Part shown: one piece after another, positions 1 to 8,897 of the stretch
Layout of the letters: each line of letters starts with the position of its first letter
Position numbering within the stretch: position 1 is the first letter of the stretch
Assembly (NCBI RefSeq): GCF_022398325.1
Contig: NZ_JAKEVD010000017.1
Coordinates: 25,241 to 89,240, forward strand
Source: Shewanella sp. Isolate13
GTDB taxonomy: Bacteria; Pseudomonadota; Gammaproteobacteria; Enterobacterales; Shewanellaceae
Reading direction: 5' to 3'
DNA: 64,000 nucleotides
Notes under the pieces: generated by a model
Told to the model about the DNA's origin: nothing
Databases searched by the model: none
What the model saw: only the letters and a program-made list of their open reading frames with translations
Program-made: the position numbers and the translations under genes

Positions 1-1
1 A

Positions 2-3000
2 AACTCAGAGACAGCACCCCAGCTCAGTATCTACGCATCTGAAATCACCACCACAGAACGTGAAGCCGATATCTTAGCTAACTTCTCATCTCGTGGACCA
101 AGCACAACCAACCCAAATACTATGGTGCCTAACGTATCTGCGCCGGGTGTCGATGTTTTTGCCGCCTACTCAGATGAAATGCCATTTAGCCTGTACCCAG
201 CACCAAGCGATTATGTTGCAATCAGCGGTACCTCGATGTCAGGTCCTCATGTTGCGGGTGCACTGGCCTTGCTAACACAGGCGCATCCTCAGTGGACGCC
301 AGCGATGATCCAGTCGGCATTGATGATGACGGCACAATCAGGCAAAGCCTATAACAACGATTATCCACCAACACTTGAAACGGCAAGCTTCCATCAAATG
401 GGCAGTGGCGTCATCAATGTGGCTAGAGCGGTAAAAGCGGGTCTAGTCATGGATGAAAATGGTGACAACTACCGCGCAGCTAACCCTATGGAAGGTGGCG
501 ATGTCACTGCGCTAAACGTCCCTTATCTTGTCAATGCTGAGTGTAAAAGCACTTGTACTTGGATGCGTACCTTTACCGCGACACAAGATGGTGAGTGGAC
601 TGTTGATTCTGAAGTACTAGACATGGATGGTGCGCCGTTCTTAGAGCTAGATGTTTATCCAAAGACCTTTACCGTTAAAGCCGGTGAAACCCAAAGTATC
701 ATGGTAACCGCCAAAGTGCTGGATGTGACTTCGGTTAACGCCAGCTCAGCGAACTTAGACCTGTTTGGTAAGGTTCACCTAACCCCTGCAGATAAAGCGG
801 TGCCAAACCAGTACCTACCGGTTATTGCAAGCTTTAGCGGTTCAACACTTCCTGAAATCGTATCGGGTCTTATCCACCGTGATAACGGTACCTTGTTGAC
901 GCCTGAGCTAATGACAAAAGAAATTGCAGAGCTCAATGTTAAAGTTCACGGCTTAACTGCCGGTGATGTGGTTGAAAGCCAGCTAAGCGCGGCTTATGTT
1001 GACTTTGAAGATCCTGAAACCATGCAAGACAACCCAGGGATCAAGGTGCACTTCTTTGACGTACCAGAAGGCACTGCACGTATTGTTTGGGAGCAGGTAT
1101 CAGAAGATAAAGCGGCAGCGTCATCACTCGATATCGGTATGGACCTTAATGAAAACGGTCTAGTTGAATGGTATGACGAGGCGATCTGTTACTCATTTAC
1201 CGATGTACAAGACTACTGTGCCATTAACAATCCTATGCCAGGCCGTTATTGGGCGATGCTAGGTAACTTTAAACGCCCTTGGGGTGATGAAGAAGATACG
1301 CTAGATACCATCACCACCAGTTTAGCGGTGATCCCAAGTGTAGATAGTGGCAACCTAAGCGTGACAGGTCCACAAACCACTAACGGTTTAGAGCCATACA
1401 ACTTAGCGATGAACTGGTCTCTAGCAGACGCTGCAAAAGGCGATCGTTTCTATGGCTTGGTTGAAGTCGGTAATAGCGCAGACAACGTAGGCAACCTAGG
1501 TAAAATGGCGCTCAATTTAGTTCATGCTGGTGACGATGTGATGATTAACACCAGCCAGCAGCAAGCTAAAGAGGGTGATATTGTTCAAGTGAATGTTCAG
1601 ATGGCACCTAACATGGTTGGCCTAGAGCGTGATGTGAACATGCAGCTCAACCTGCCTGAAGGTTTACAGTTGATTAGCGATTCAGTCACGGCAAGCAGCA
1701 GCAACCAAGACTTAGCCGATGCGTTGACCGTTGAAGGCAATCAAATCAGTCTTGCTACCATGCAGCAAGCCAGTAATGCACAGGCACGTGAGTATCAGTT
1801 CACTACCAGTGAAGACGACATGACTTGTCGCGTTCCTGTAGGTTCAAACCCTTACTACCTAGACTTGTATGGCGAAGCCTACATCGAGCCTGAGTTTGCC
1901 ATTGGTGGCCGCGCGAATGAAACCCTTACAGTGCCATTAAGCATCTTTGGTGTCGATAGGATCCCACTGTACAACAACAATCCTGACTACATGGAGAAAG
2001 ACACACTGACTATCTCGCCAGCAGGCTTCATTCAGCTTGATAGCATGCCGCTATTCTGGCCTCTGCACTTCCCTATGGATGAGCAGTTCTTCCCAGATAC
2101 TGTGATTGCACCGCTTTGGCGTGGTGATGGATTTATGCTACCAGGCTTCGATATGGATACTGAAGCATATGATGGAGTGTCGCTAGCATCGACCACAGAT
2201 GGCCGCTACTTAATCGTTGAGTGGGACAACATGCGCCAAGAGTTTGCCTTTGGTGTTAACTTTGACCCGGACTACGATGCACGCTATAGCTTTGAGCTTA
2301 TCGCATCAACAGAGCTGAACTTCTCGGCAGGTGAGCATGAGTTTATCTTCGCTTACGATAAGTTTACTGGTAAGAAGTCACACTTAGGTTCAATCGGCCT
2401 GCATGGCTTCCATGGTCCTCGCGGTACCTTTGGTCCAGCATATGGTTACACAGGTGACGGTTATGCCTTCAACGACGTTGATGAGAAGGTCTCTGAAGGT
2501 CTAGTGGTTTGTGCTAACTACTTTGGCCCTGAGCAATCGGCGATTGAAGTGTCATTCTCTGCACGTGTTGCCGCAGCAGGTGTCGGTCAAGATCTACAGA
2601 TCTCAGTAGACAGTGATTACACAGGTAGCGACAGCATCACCACAACATCAGTACTGAAAGTACCTTCAAACCTTGCGATTGGTGCACTAAGCGACATGAG
2701 TGTTGATGAGAATGAAAGCATCAGCTTTGAAGTGATGGTTCAGGATAAAGAAAACACGGCCAACGGCATTCAAGTGTCTGCAGAGCATGTGACTGCAACA
2801 GTTGAAGGCAACATGGTAACGCTGACTCCTGAAGCGGATTGGCATGGCGACACCACGGTAACCGTAACGGCCCATGACTTAGCCTACCCTAATGACGCAG
2901 TGCAAACTAGCTTCACACTCACGGTTAATTCAGATGGCACAGAGCCGACTCCACCACCAGCAGAAGAAGTCCCAGAGGTTGACGAGCAAGATAGTGACTC

Positions 3001-3076
3001 TAGCGGTGGTAGCTTAGGCTTCCTAGGTCTTGCACTACTAGGCTTATTCGCAGCAGGTCGTAGAAAGCTTCACTAA
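2..3076 (+). CDS. S8 (subtilisin-like) serine protease, C-terminal part, GlyGly-CTERM anchored
   Basis: The reading frame is open from base 2, so the gene is cut by the window edge and the ATG at 122 is internal. Just before it lies FSSRGP, a subtilase motif, and the catalytic serine is in GTSMSGPHVAG (Ser codon 233-235). The catalytic Asp and His must lie upstream of the window. Long beta-rich Fn3-like regions follow, as in large secreted subtilases. The C-terminus has an acidic/proline linker, then SSGG, a hydrophobic stretch and GRRKLH, matching the GlyGly-CTERM sorting signal processed by rhombosortase in Shewanella and Vibrio. By family it is an exported, surface-processed endopeptidase. 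The substrate is unknown. The gene is followed by a strong hairpin terminator. Confidence 0.93.
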   Translation, partial: NSETAPQLSIYASEITTTEREADILANFSSRGPSTTNPNTMVPNVSAPGVDVFAAYSDEMPFSLYPAPSDYVAISGTSMSGPHVAGALALLTQAHPQWTPAMIQSALMMTAQSGKAYNNDYPPTLETASFHQMGSGVINVARAVKAGLVMDENGDNYRAANPMEGGDVTALNVPYLVNAECKSTCTWMRTFTATQDGEWTVDSEVLDMDGAPFLELDVYPKTFTVKAGETQSIMVTAKVLDVTSVNASSANLDLFGKVHLTPADKAVPNQYLPVIASFSGSTLPEIVSGLIHRDNGTLLTPELMTKEIAELNVKVHGLTAGDVVESQLSAAYVDFEDPETMQDNPGIKVHFFDVPEGTARIVWEQVSEDKAAASSLDIGMDLNENGLVEWYDEAICYSFTDVQDYCAINNPMPGRYWAMLGNFKRPWGDEEDTLDTITTSLAVIPSVDSGNLSVTGPQTTNGLEPYNLAMNWSLADAAKGDRFYGLVEVGNSADNVGNLGKMALNLVHAGDDVMINTSQQQAKEGDIVQVNVQMAPNMVGLERDVNMQLNLPEGLQLISDSVTASSSNQDLADALTVEGNQISLATMQQASNAQAREYQFTTSEDDMTCRVPVGSNPYYLDLYGEAYIEPEFAIGGRANETLTVPLSIFGVDRIPLYNNNPDYMEKDTLTISPAGFIQLDSMPLFWPLHFPMDEQFFPDTVIAPLWRGDGFMLPGFDMDTEAYDGVSLASTTDGRYLIVEWDNMRQEFAFGVNFDPDYDARYSFELIASTELNFSAGEHEFIFAYDKFTGKKSHLGSIGLHGFHGPRGTFGPAYGYTGDGYAFNDVDEKVSEGLVVCANYFGPEQSAIEVSFSARVAAAGVGQDLQISVDSDYTGSDSITTTSVLKVPSNLAIGALSDMSVDENESISFEVMVQDKENTANGIQVSAEHVTATVEGNMVTLTPEADWHGDTTVTVTAHDLAYPNDAVQTSFTLTVNSDGTEPTPPPAEEVPEVDEQDSDSSGGSLGFLGLALLGLFAAGRRKLH

Positions 3077-3161
3077 AATTGCAGTAAGGAGCAAACGCTT
3101 TAACGAGCATTGAGGTTAAGTCACTGCTCCAACTGTTTTCACAACACTTAACCTTGTTTTT

Positions 3162-3188
3162 GGGCCCTCATATGAGGGCCCTTTTTTT
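3162..3188. terminator. Bidirectional terminator between the subtilase gene and rsuA-like gene
   Basis: A perfect 20-bp palindrome (GGGCCCTCAT and its complement) is followed by seven T on the plus strand and preceded by a T/A-rich run that serves the minus strand. It sits between convergent genes ending at 3076 and 3225. Confidence 0.9.
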
Positions 3189-3224
3189 GCAGTAAATAAA
3201 TCTGCATGACTTTATTTAACTGAT

Positions 3225-3917
3225 TTACTTAACAGAATTAATTTCAGCATCGGTTAAATAACGCCATTCACCCAGCTCAAGTGCGGGATCTAATTCAATC
3301 GCGCCAACACTTTCACGGTGCAACTTAGTCACCTTGTTGCCAACGGCGGCCAGCATACGCTTAACTTGATGATACTTACCTTCAGTAATGGTCAAACGCG
3401 CTTGGTTCGAGCCTAAAATCTCAAGCTCTGCTGGTTTGGTCAAACCATCTTCATTATTGAGCTGTAGACCATCGGCAAATTGCTGCACTAGATCTTCTGT
3501 TAATGGCTCAGCCGTTTCTAACAAGTAGCGCTTACCACACTCTTTCTTTGGCGAAGTGATTTTATGCGACCACTGACCATCTGTGGTGATCAACACCAGA
3601 CCTGTGGTGTCGGCATCTAAACGACCAGCAATATGTAAGTCTTCAGGACGGATCACATCTAATAAACTAATAACCGATTGATACTCTTCATCAATGGTTG
3701 AACAGATGGTATCAACAGGCTTGTTTAGCATGATAAAACGCGGACCTATGATGGTTAACAGCTCCCCCTCTAGGCGGATCTCATGCTCATCGGTTACCTT
3801 AAAGCCCGAGTTTTTAACGACTTCGCCATTGCAAGTGACATCGCCACGGTGCAAGGCTTTCTTGGCAGAAACGCGAGAGTGTGAAGTTGACTCACAAATA
3901 AATTTATCTAAACGCAC
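3225..3917 (-). CDS. rsuA: 16S rRNA pseudouridine synthase, RsuA family
   Basis: 230 residues, the usual RsuA length. It has an N-terminal S4 RNA-binding domain (MRLDKFI, about residues 1-60) and a catalytic domain with GRLDADTTGLVL at about residues 97-108, which carries the catalytic Asp. GKYHQVKRMLAAVGN near the C-terminus is also typical. RsuA isomerises U516 of 16S rRNA in the small subunit. A second RsuA-like gene lies at 41118-41837, so which paralog is the true RsuA is uncertain. This copy keeps the TDGQWSHKITSP stretch found in E. coli RsuA, which favours the assignment. The gene stands alone and converges on the subtilase gene. Confidence 0.85.
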   Translation of the reverse strand: MRLDKFICESTSHSRVSAKKALHRGDVTCNGEVVKNSGFKVTDEHEIRLEGELLTIIGPRFIMLNKPVDTICSTIDEEYQSVISLLDVIRPEDLHIAGRLDADTTGLVLITTDGQWSHKITSPKKECGKRYLLETAEPLTEDLVQQFADGLQLNNEDGLTKPAELEILGSNQARLTITEGKYHQVKRMLAAVGNKVTKLHRESVGAIELDPALELGEWRYLTDAEINSVK

Positions 3918-4047
3918 AGTAAAAACTCAGCTGATATAACCATAATGGCCGACATTATGAGGCCAGCGCAGCCAAAGGGCAAAGTTTTGCTTGAACAAGC
4001 GACAATCTCAGGCGTATCGTTATGGCGAGTTTTTGTAGAGATGCGAT

Positions 4048-4638
4048 ATGAATCAATCACCTATTACAGAGCAAGTGGCAAAAAGTGCATTAGAGGCCAA
4101 AGCGCAGCAGATTGATGAATTTGCCAAAATGATCGCTGGCAGCCGCTATCAATGCCTAGATCCACAACTCAATCAATTCTGGCATCAGCAGCAAGTGCGC
4201 AACCAACAGATGAATATCAACGGCCAAATCGATTATGAGTTGCTGCCCCATGTCGCTAAAAGCGCTGTTATTGTGCAACCTTTTAACGTGAGTTATGGCA
4301 TCAATATCAAGCTAGGCGAAAAAGCCTTTATTAATGCCAACTCAACTTTGTATGACAATGCAACGATTAATATAGGCTCGCAAACCATGCTTGGGCCAAA
4401 CGTACAGATCTACACAGCAAGTCATCCACTGGATGCCGATGAGCGCTGCCGAGGCATAGAAACCGCCAAAGCCGTGACAATCGGTAACCGAGCTTGGATA
4501 GGCGGTGGCGCCATCATTTTACCCGGCGTCACCATTGGCGATGAAGCAGTGATAGCAGCAGGCTCAGTAGTCACTAAGGATGTTAGCGCAAGACAAGTGG
4601 TAGCAGGCAATCCTGCCAAAGTGATAAAAAGCCTATAG
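4048..4638 (+). CDS. Maltose/galactoside O-acetyltransferase family protein
   Basis: 196 residues with left-handed beta-helix hexapeptide repeats in the C-terminal half (for example [20 protein letters not shown]). An N-terminal Mac-type segment contains RYQCLDPQL. The likely catalytic His is in YTASHPL. The ending [13 protein letters not shown] is typical of the family. By family it transfers an acetyl group from acetyl-CoA to a sugar hydroxyl in the cytoplasm. The physiological acceptor cannot be read from sequence. It is transcribed divergently from the rsuA-like gene and has no evident operon partner. Confidence 0.85.
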   Translation: MNQSPITEQVAKSALEAKAQQIDEFAKMIAGSRYQCLDPQLNQFWHQQQVRNQQMNINGQIDYELLPHVAKSAVIVQPFNVSYGINIKLGEKAFINANSTLYDNATINIGSQTMLGPNVQIYTASHPLDADERCRGIETAKAVTIGNRAWIGGGAIILPGVTIGDEAVIAAGSVVTKDVSARQVVAGNPAKVIKSL

Positions 4639-4904
4639 TCGATGTCACTTTTAACTAAAGATTGCTCACTTTTTAGTTTAGGAAACCTTTTCTTACACAT
4701 GAAAGGGGAAATATACAGATAAGTTTACGCACCAGACTTGTTCACAGCACATTAAAAACCTTAACATGCGTATCTCAATGTAATTTATGCGTTCTCTATA
4801 TCAGCCTAGGTATAAAGTATAAATACGCTAATTGAATTTTAAGAAAAACAACTCGCTCGACTCAAAAGCAAGAATAAATTGACGATATAGATTAAGGAAG
4901 AAAA

Positions 4905-6989
4905 ATGAAAAAAGTACTCGTTGGGGGCTTATGCGCTTCCCTTATCGTTGGCCTCAGTGCATGTAACAGCGAACCGAATGACGTAAAACAGCCTGACACA
5001 GACAAAACCGAAGCCGCCGTTGCCGTTGAAAAAGCACTAACCTCAGGTATCGACTTTGCTAATTTCGACAAATCAGTTCGTCCACAAGATGACTTCTACT
5101 CTTATGTGAACGGCACTTGGGTTAAAGACACGGTTATTCCTGGCGATCGCACCAGCACAGGTGCATTTTACGATCTACGTGAAAAATCACGAGACGACGT
5201 TAAAGCCATTATCGAAGAAGTGGCTGCCACGCCAAATCTAAAGGCTGGAAGCGATGAGCAGAAGGTGGCCGACCTATACAACTCATTCATGGATGTTGAC
5301 ACCCTCAACAAGTTGGGCGTAACACCGATCCAGAGCGAGCTCGAACGCGTTAATGCGATTAATTCTAAAGATGATCTAGTAACTTACTTCGCTCGCAGCC
5401 AAATTATCGGCAGCGGCACGCCTATGGCGTTTTACATCAATGTCGATGCCAAAGATTCAAGCCGCTATGCAACCCATATCTGGCAATACGGCCTAAGCCT
5501 GCCTGAAAAAGACTACTACCTGAACCAAGATGAGCGCTTCGTTAATATTCGTAAGGCCTATGTTGAGCACATCGAAAAGATGTACACCTTAGCAGGCCTG
5601 CCGAATCCAAAAGCCAGCGCAGAAGCGATTCTGGCATTGGAAACTGAGATTGCTAAAAAGCACTGGGACGTAGTGGAAACTCGCGACAGCACTAAGACTT
5701 ACAACAAGTACCAAGTGAAAGATTTACCCACACTGGCACCAGACATTAACTGGGACGGTTACCTAGCCACGCTTGGCGCCGACAAGCAAGCCGACATCAT
5801 CATCAACCAGCCTAGCTATATTCAAGGGCTCAACGAGGTCATAAAAGATACCGACCTTGCGACCTGGAAAACCTACATGCAGTGGCAAGTACTGACTCAT
5901 GCAGCTAGCAGCCTAAGTGAAGAGCTGGATAACGAAAACTTCGAGTTTTTTGCCAAGACACTAAACGGCCAACAAGAGCAGCAGCCACGTTGGAAGCGCG
6001 GCGTATCGACGGTAAACGGACTCTTGGGTGAAGTCGTTGGTAAGGTGTACGTTAAGCGTCACTTCAAACCTGAAGCCAAAGAGCGCATGCAGGTACTGGT
6101 TGAAAACCTACGTGGTGCCTATGGCGATAGCATCGACTCACTAGAGTGGATGAGCGCAGACACTAAAGTCGCGGCCAAAGATAAGCTTGCCAAGTTTGAT
6201 CCAAAGATTGGTTATCCTGATCGCTGGGAAGACTACAGCAAACTCAGCATCAAAGCCGATGACCTATATGGTAACAACCTACGCGCAAGCGAACTTAGCC
6301 ATGCAAAAGAGTTGGAAAAGCTCGGGAGCCCAATCCGTAAGTGGGAATGGCACATGACGCCACAAACCGTAAACGCTTACTACAACCCAACCATGAATGA
6401 GATCGTGTTCCCTGCAGCAATTTTACAGCCACCATTCTTTAATATGGCCGCTGACGATGCCGTAAACTATGGCGGTATTGGTGCGGTGATCGGCCACGAA
6501 ATGGGCCATGGCTTTGACGACCAAGGCGCGAAGTTTGATGGCGAAGGTAACATGCGTGACTGGTGGACAGAACAAGACTTAACCGAGTTTGCCGCACGTG
6601 GTAAAGCATTAGTCGACCAATACAACGACTACGCCGTATTTGATGACCTCAACGTAAACGGTGAGCTAACTCTTGGCGAAAACATTGGCGACCTTTCTGG
6701 TGTCACTATTGCCTACCGTGCGTATAAGAAGTCACTTAACGGTAAAGAGGCGCCAGTTATCGACGGCCTAACGGGCGATCAACGTTTCTTCATCGGATTC
6801 ACTCAGATCTGGCGTGCAAAGATCAAGGAAGAGTCTATGCGTAACCGCGTAGCTACCGATCCACACTCTCCTGCAGAGTTCCGTGCAGTTGGTGCGTTAT
6901 CAAACATGCCTGAGTTCTACAGCACTTACGATGTAAAACCTGGCGATGCCATGTACATCGCACCAGAGAAGCGCGTAAAGATCTGGTAA
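4905..6989 (+). CDS. M13 family zinc metallopeptidase (PepO/neprilysin-like) lipoprotein
   Basis: 694 residues. The N-terminus is a lipoprotein signal with lipobox LSAC, so the mature enzyme should be membrane-anchored facing the periplasm. The neprilysin fold is shown by NAYYNPTMNEIVFPA, the zinc motif HEMGH at about residues 531-535, and GENIGDLSG carrying the third zinc ligand and catalytic-site Asp. It ends KRVKIW. M13 enzymes cut short oligopeptides. The ATG is preceded by AAGGAAG, a good ribosome-binding site. The gene is monocistronic and its 3' side runs straight into a mosaic repeat region. Confidence 0.93.
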   Translation: MKKVLVGGLCASLIVGLSACNSEPNDVKQPDTDKTEAAVAVEKALTSGIDFANFDKSVRPQDDFYSYVNGTWVKDTVIPGDRTSTGAFYDLREKSRDDVKAIIEEVAATPNLKAGSDEQKVADLYNSFMDVDTLNKLGVTPIQSELERVNAINSKDDLVTYFARSQIIGSGTPMAFYINVDAKDSSRYATHIWQYGLSLPEKDYYLNQDERFVNIRKAYVEHIEKMYTLAGLPNPKASAEAILALETEIAKKHWDVVETRDSTKTYNKYQVKDLPTLAPDINWDGYLATLGADKQADIIINQPSYIQGLNEVIKDTDLATWKTYMQWQVLTHAASSLSEELDNENFEFFAKTLNGQQEQQPRWKRGVSTVNGLLGEVVGKVYVKRHFKPEAKERMQVLVENLRGAYGDSIDSLEWMSADTKVAAKDKLAKFDPKIGYPDRWEDYSKLSIKADDLYGNNLRASELSHAKELEKLGSPIRKWEWHMTPQTVNAYYNPTMNEIVFPAAILQPPFFNMAADDAVNYGGIGAVIGHEMGHGFDDQGAKFDGEGNMRDWWTEQDLTEFAARGKALVDQYNDYAVFDDLNVNGELTLGENIGDLSGVTIAYRAYKKSLNGKEAPVIDGLTGDQRFFIGFTQIWRAKIKEESMRNRVATDPHSPAEFRAVGALSNMPEFYSTYDVKPGDAMYIAPEKRVKIW

Positions 6990-7002
6990 TCAGGTTTTAT
7001 AA

Positions 7003-7330
7003 ACAGCAGGTTCTAGGTTCTAGGTTCTAGGAAATGCAAAGAAAGGTCCTAGGAAAAGCCAAGACGGAAAGCTGGGAAAGCTAAAATGGTTAGAACCGAA
7101 CGGCCTGCGGCCTAGGGAACGTGACGGTGTCACTTACGGAACGCTTCGCTGACGGAAAGGCGAAGAAAGGTCCTAGGAAAAGCAAAGACGATGAAAGCCA
7201 AGACGGGTAAAGCCGGTTAAAAGCAGGACAAGCGGTGTTTGTTGTAGGTCGGGCTTTAGCCCGTCTAACTTTTGCTTTTCCTCGTAGGGCGAAGCCCGTT
7301 CTAGAAGCGCAGCGTCCTAGAGTCTAGTTC
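7003..7330 (+). repeat. Mosaic intergenic repeat, copy A (CTAGG / REP-like modules)
   Basis: This non-coding stretch is built of short modules that recur elsewhere in the window. They include tandem TTCTAGG units, AAGGTCCTAGGAAAAGC, a GGCC-TGC-GGCC hairpin, GTGAC-GGT-GTCAC, and a conserved module at 7231-7264 holding the stem CGGGCTTTAGCCCG. The same modules occur at 9398-9600, 12541-12805 (reverse orientation), 44349-44905 and 46085-46141. I see no transposase or TIRs around it. The function is unknown. Confidence 0.85.
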
Positions 7331-7346
7331 CTTAAAATTAAAAATC

Positions 7347-7387
7347 TAAAAAGCCGTTGATGTCTCATTTCATCAACGGCTTTTTGT
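7347..7387. terminator. Hairpin terminator upstream of the 7505 gene
   Basis: The inverted repeat AAAAAGCCGTTGATG / CATCAACGGCTTTTT has an 8-nt loop, a following T-run on the plus strand, and A-runs giving T on the other strand. It probably ends transcripts coming from the M13 peptidase gene through repeat A. Confidence 0.85.
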
Positions 7388-7504
7388 TTATTACAGTCCT
7401 TCACACGCTACAGCTCACACTATGAACAAATGTTAATTTGTCATTCAGCCTAGCTTAAGCATTTGCCAGTTAGATTACAGTCACAGCCACAAACTAGGAC
7501 TGCT

Positions 7505-8290
7505 ATGAACCGGATATTACGGACATTTTTCATTTTCTTACTGTTACTGTCGACCCGTTCAGCCTTTGCCCATAATGTCGACCATGGACAAGGCAATACT
7601 AAGAATAACGGCAGTTACGCCGCCAAACAGGCCTTCTCCAAAAATCTCGATGGCCTGACCGCCATTCAGTCTATGCAATATCAGGTGCCCAGACAGACCA
7701 GTGCCGATCTCGATACTCTCTATAGCCAAGCCAACGATGCACAACAAGAGTTAGCCGAGTTGCTTAATAGGATCACAGCGCAGTCTCATACTCAATCTGT
7801 ATTAGCCGATATTAAGAGTCGTGAAAGAGCCCTGGCTAAGGTGCAGAATAAACTTGATAATGATGCCAGCCAACTGACCGACATCGTCAGAGCCAGTATC
7901 GTTAGCCACGATATTCACAACTTGATGCAGGCCTTTGCCTTGCTTAAGTCTGACAGCGAATTGATCCAAGTTAAGAACCGCTTTGCCGCCCCCAAAGAAT
8001 CGGGATATCGCGATCTAAACCTTTTGGTCAAACTACCTCAATCACAGATGATCGCCGAAGTGCAGTTGCACCTAGCCGATATCGCCGAAATTAAAAGTGG
8101 CGCCGAACACCAAGTGTATGAACAGGTACAAACGATTCAGGCCTCTGCGATGCAGGAACAACGTGACTTAAGCGACATTGAAACCGCTAAAATCACTCGG
8201 CTCCGCCAAGAGTCCCATAAGCTGTACCACAAAGCGTGGCTGAAATATAAACGCAGCGATCAAGAAAATACTTTTAGCGCCGCAGCTTAA
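7505..8290 (+). CDS. Exported protein with a RelA/SpoT-like nucleotidyltransferase domain
   Basis: I chose the ATG at 7505 because it begins a clean Sec signal peptide (MNRILRTFFIFLLLLS... cut near AFA|HN); an upstream in-frame start would bury it. The 261-residue protein then shows a RelA/SpoT-like pattern: IKSRERALAKVQNK (103-116, basic ATP-binding-type segment), DIVRASI (126-132, candidate catalytic Asp), SGYRDLNL (166-173, the GYR motif), AEVQLHL (184-190, candidate catalytic Glu as in EIQI), and EHQVYEQV (201-208). In RelA/SpoT enzymes these positions bind ATP and GTP and transfer pyrophosphate. There is no HD hydrolase domain. Export of such a domain is unusual. Activity is inferred, not shown, and no delivery domain for a toxin role is visible. 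Confidence 0.7.
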   Translation: MNRILRTFFIFLLLLSTRSAFAHNVDHGQGNTKNNGSYAAKQAFSKNLDGLTAIQSMQYQVPRQTSADLDTLYSQANDAQQELAELLNRITAQSHTQSVLADIKSRERALAKVQNKLDNDASQLTDIVRASIVSHDIHNLMQAFALLKSDSELIQVKNRFAAPKESGYRDLNLLVKLPQSQMIAEVQLHLADIAEIKSGAEHQVYEQVQTIQASAMQEQRDLSDIETAKITRLRQESHKLYHKAWLKYKRSDQENTFSAAA

Positions 8291-8308
8291 TACATGTAAA
8301 GCATGTTT

Positions 8309-8339
8309 AAAGGACCCATTTTATTGGGTCCTTTTTTAT
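8309..8339 (+). terminator. Terminator after the exported RelA/SpoT-like gene
   Basis: The stem AAAGGACCC / GGGTCCTTT with an A/T loop is followed by a T-run. It separates the 7505 gene from the SUKH gene, which suggests separate transcription. Confidence 0.88.
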
Positions 8340-8440
8340 TACGACTTTTTATCTCATACCACCACAAAGCCTTTTGTGACTTAGGCAATAATTGTCTATA
8401 CTCCCGCCCAATAGTCTATATAGCCAGATCCAGCCAAATT

Positions 8441-8845
8441 ATGAATGATGTCATTGAGCAACTCCAAGAAATGAGCGAGACGGTTCCAGTACCGTTAGAG
8501 CTAGCAACCTTTGAACAAATTGTTGAAGTGGAAGAGGAGATCCTTATTCCGCTACCTATGGAGCTCAAAGAATACTTACTTTACGCCAGTGATGTTATTT
8601 GTGGCAGCCTTGAGCCTGTGACCGCCAGCGATCCTAACTCGCATACCTATCTACCAGAAGTAGCGGCCTATGCTTGGTCAATTGGCCTGCCACGTGAGTT
8701 CATTCCAATCTGTCAGCAAGGCGATAGCTTCTTCTTCATTAGCCAAGAAGGACAAATTCAGCTTTGGCAAGATGATGAGATCTACGAGGATGACTCATGG
8801 GAGTCTTTCTGGGATTGGGCTGAAGATGTTTGGATGCGCAGCTAA
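8441..8845 (+). CDS. SMI1/KNR4 (SUKH) family protein
   Basis: 134 residues from the ATG at 8441; the longer in-frame start at 8303 lies inside the preceding terminator and is rejected. SUKH-like features are an early acidic helix, LPMELKEYLLYAS (the L-P-x-x-L/Y-K-x-x-L core), IPICQQGDSFFFISQEGQIQLW, and a tryptophan-rich end (DSWESFWDWAEDVW). The protein is strongly acidic. SUKH proteins are often immunity proteins for secreted toxins but also occur as housekeeping scaffolds. It lies 150 bp after the exported RelA/SpoT-like gene and just upstream of a conserved HTH-like gene, so its partner is uncertain. Confidence 0.75.
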   Translation: MNDVIEQLQEMSETVPVPLELATFEQIVEVEEEILIPLPMELKEYLLYASDVICGSLEPVTASDPNSHTYLPEVAAYAWSIGLPREFIPICQQGDSFFFISQEGQIQLWQDDEIYEDDSWESFWDWAEDVWMRS

Positions 8846-8897
8846 TACCTTAGGTATAAGCACACGCAGTCACAACAAAATTTACTAAGGAAATATC

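Noticed and set aside
7505..8290. Reading the exported RelA/SpoT-like protein as a simple coiled-coil protein
   Set aside because: The ordered motifs SGYRDL and AEVQLHL with the preceding DIVRAS segment are too specific for a coiled coil, although the N-terminal part is helical.
8303..8440. Longer start for the SUKH gene
   Set aside because: The extension lies within a transcription terminator and no ribosome-binding site precedes it.
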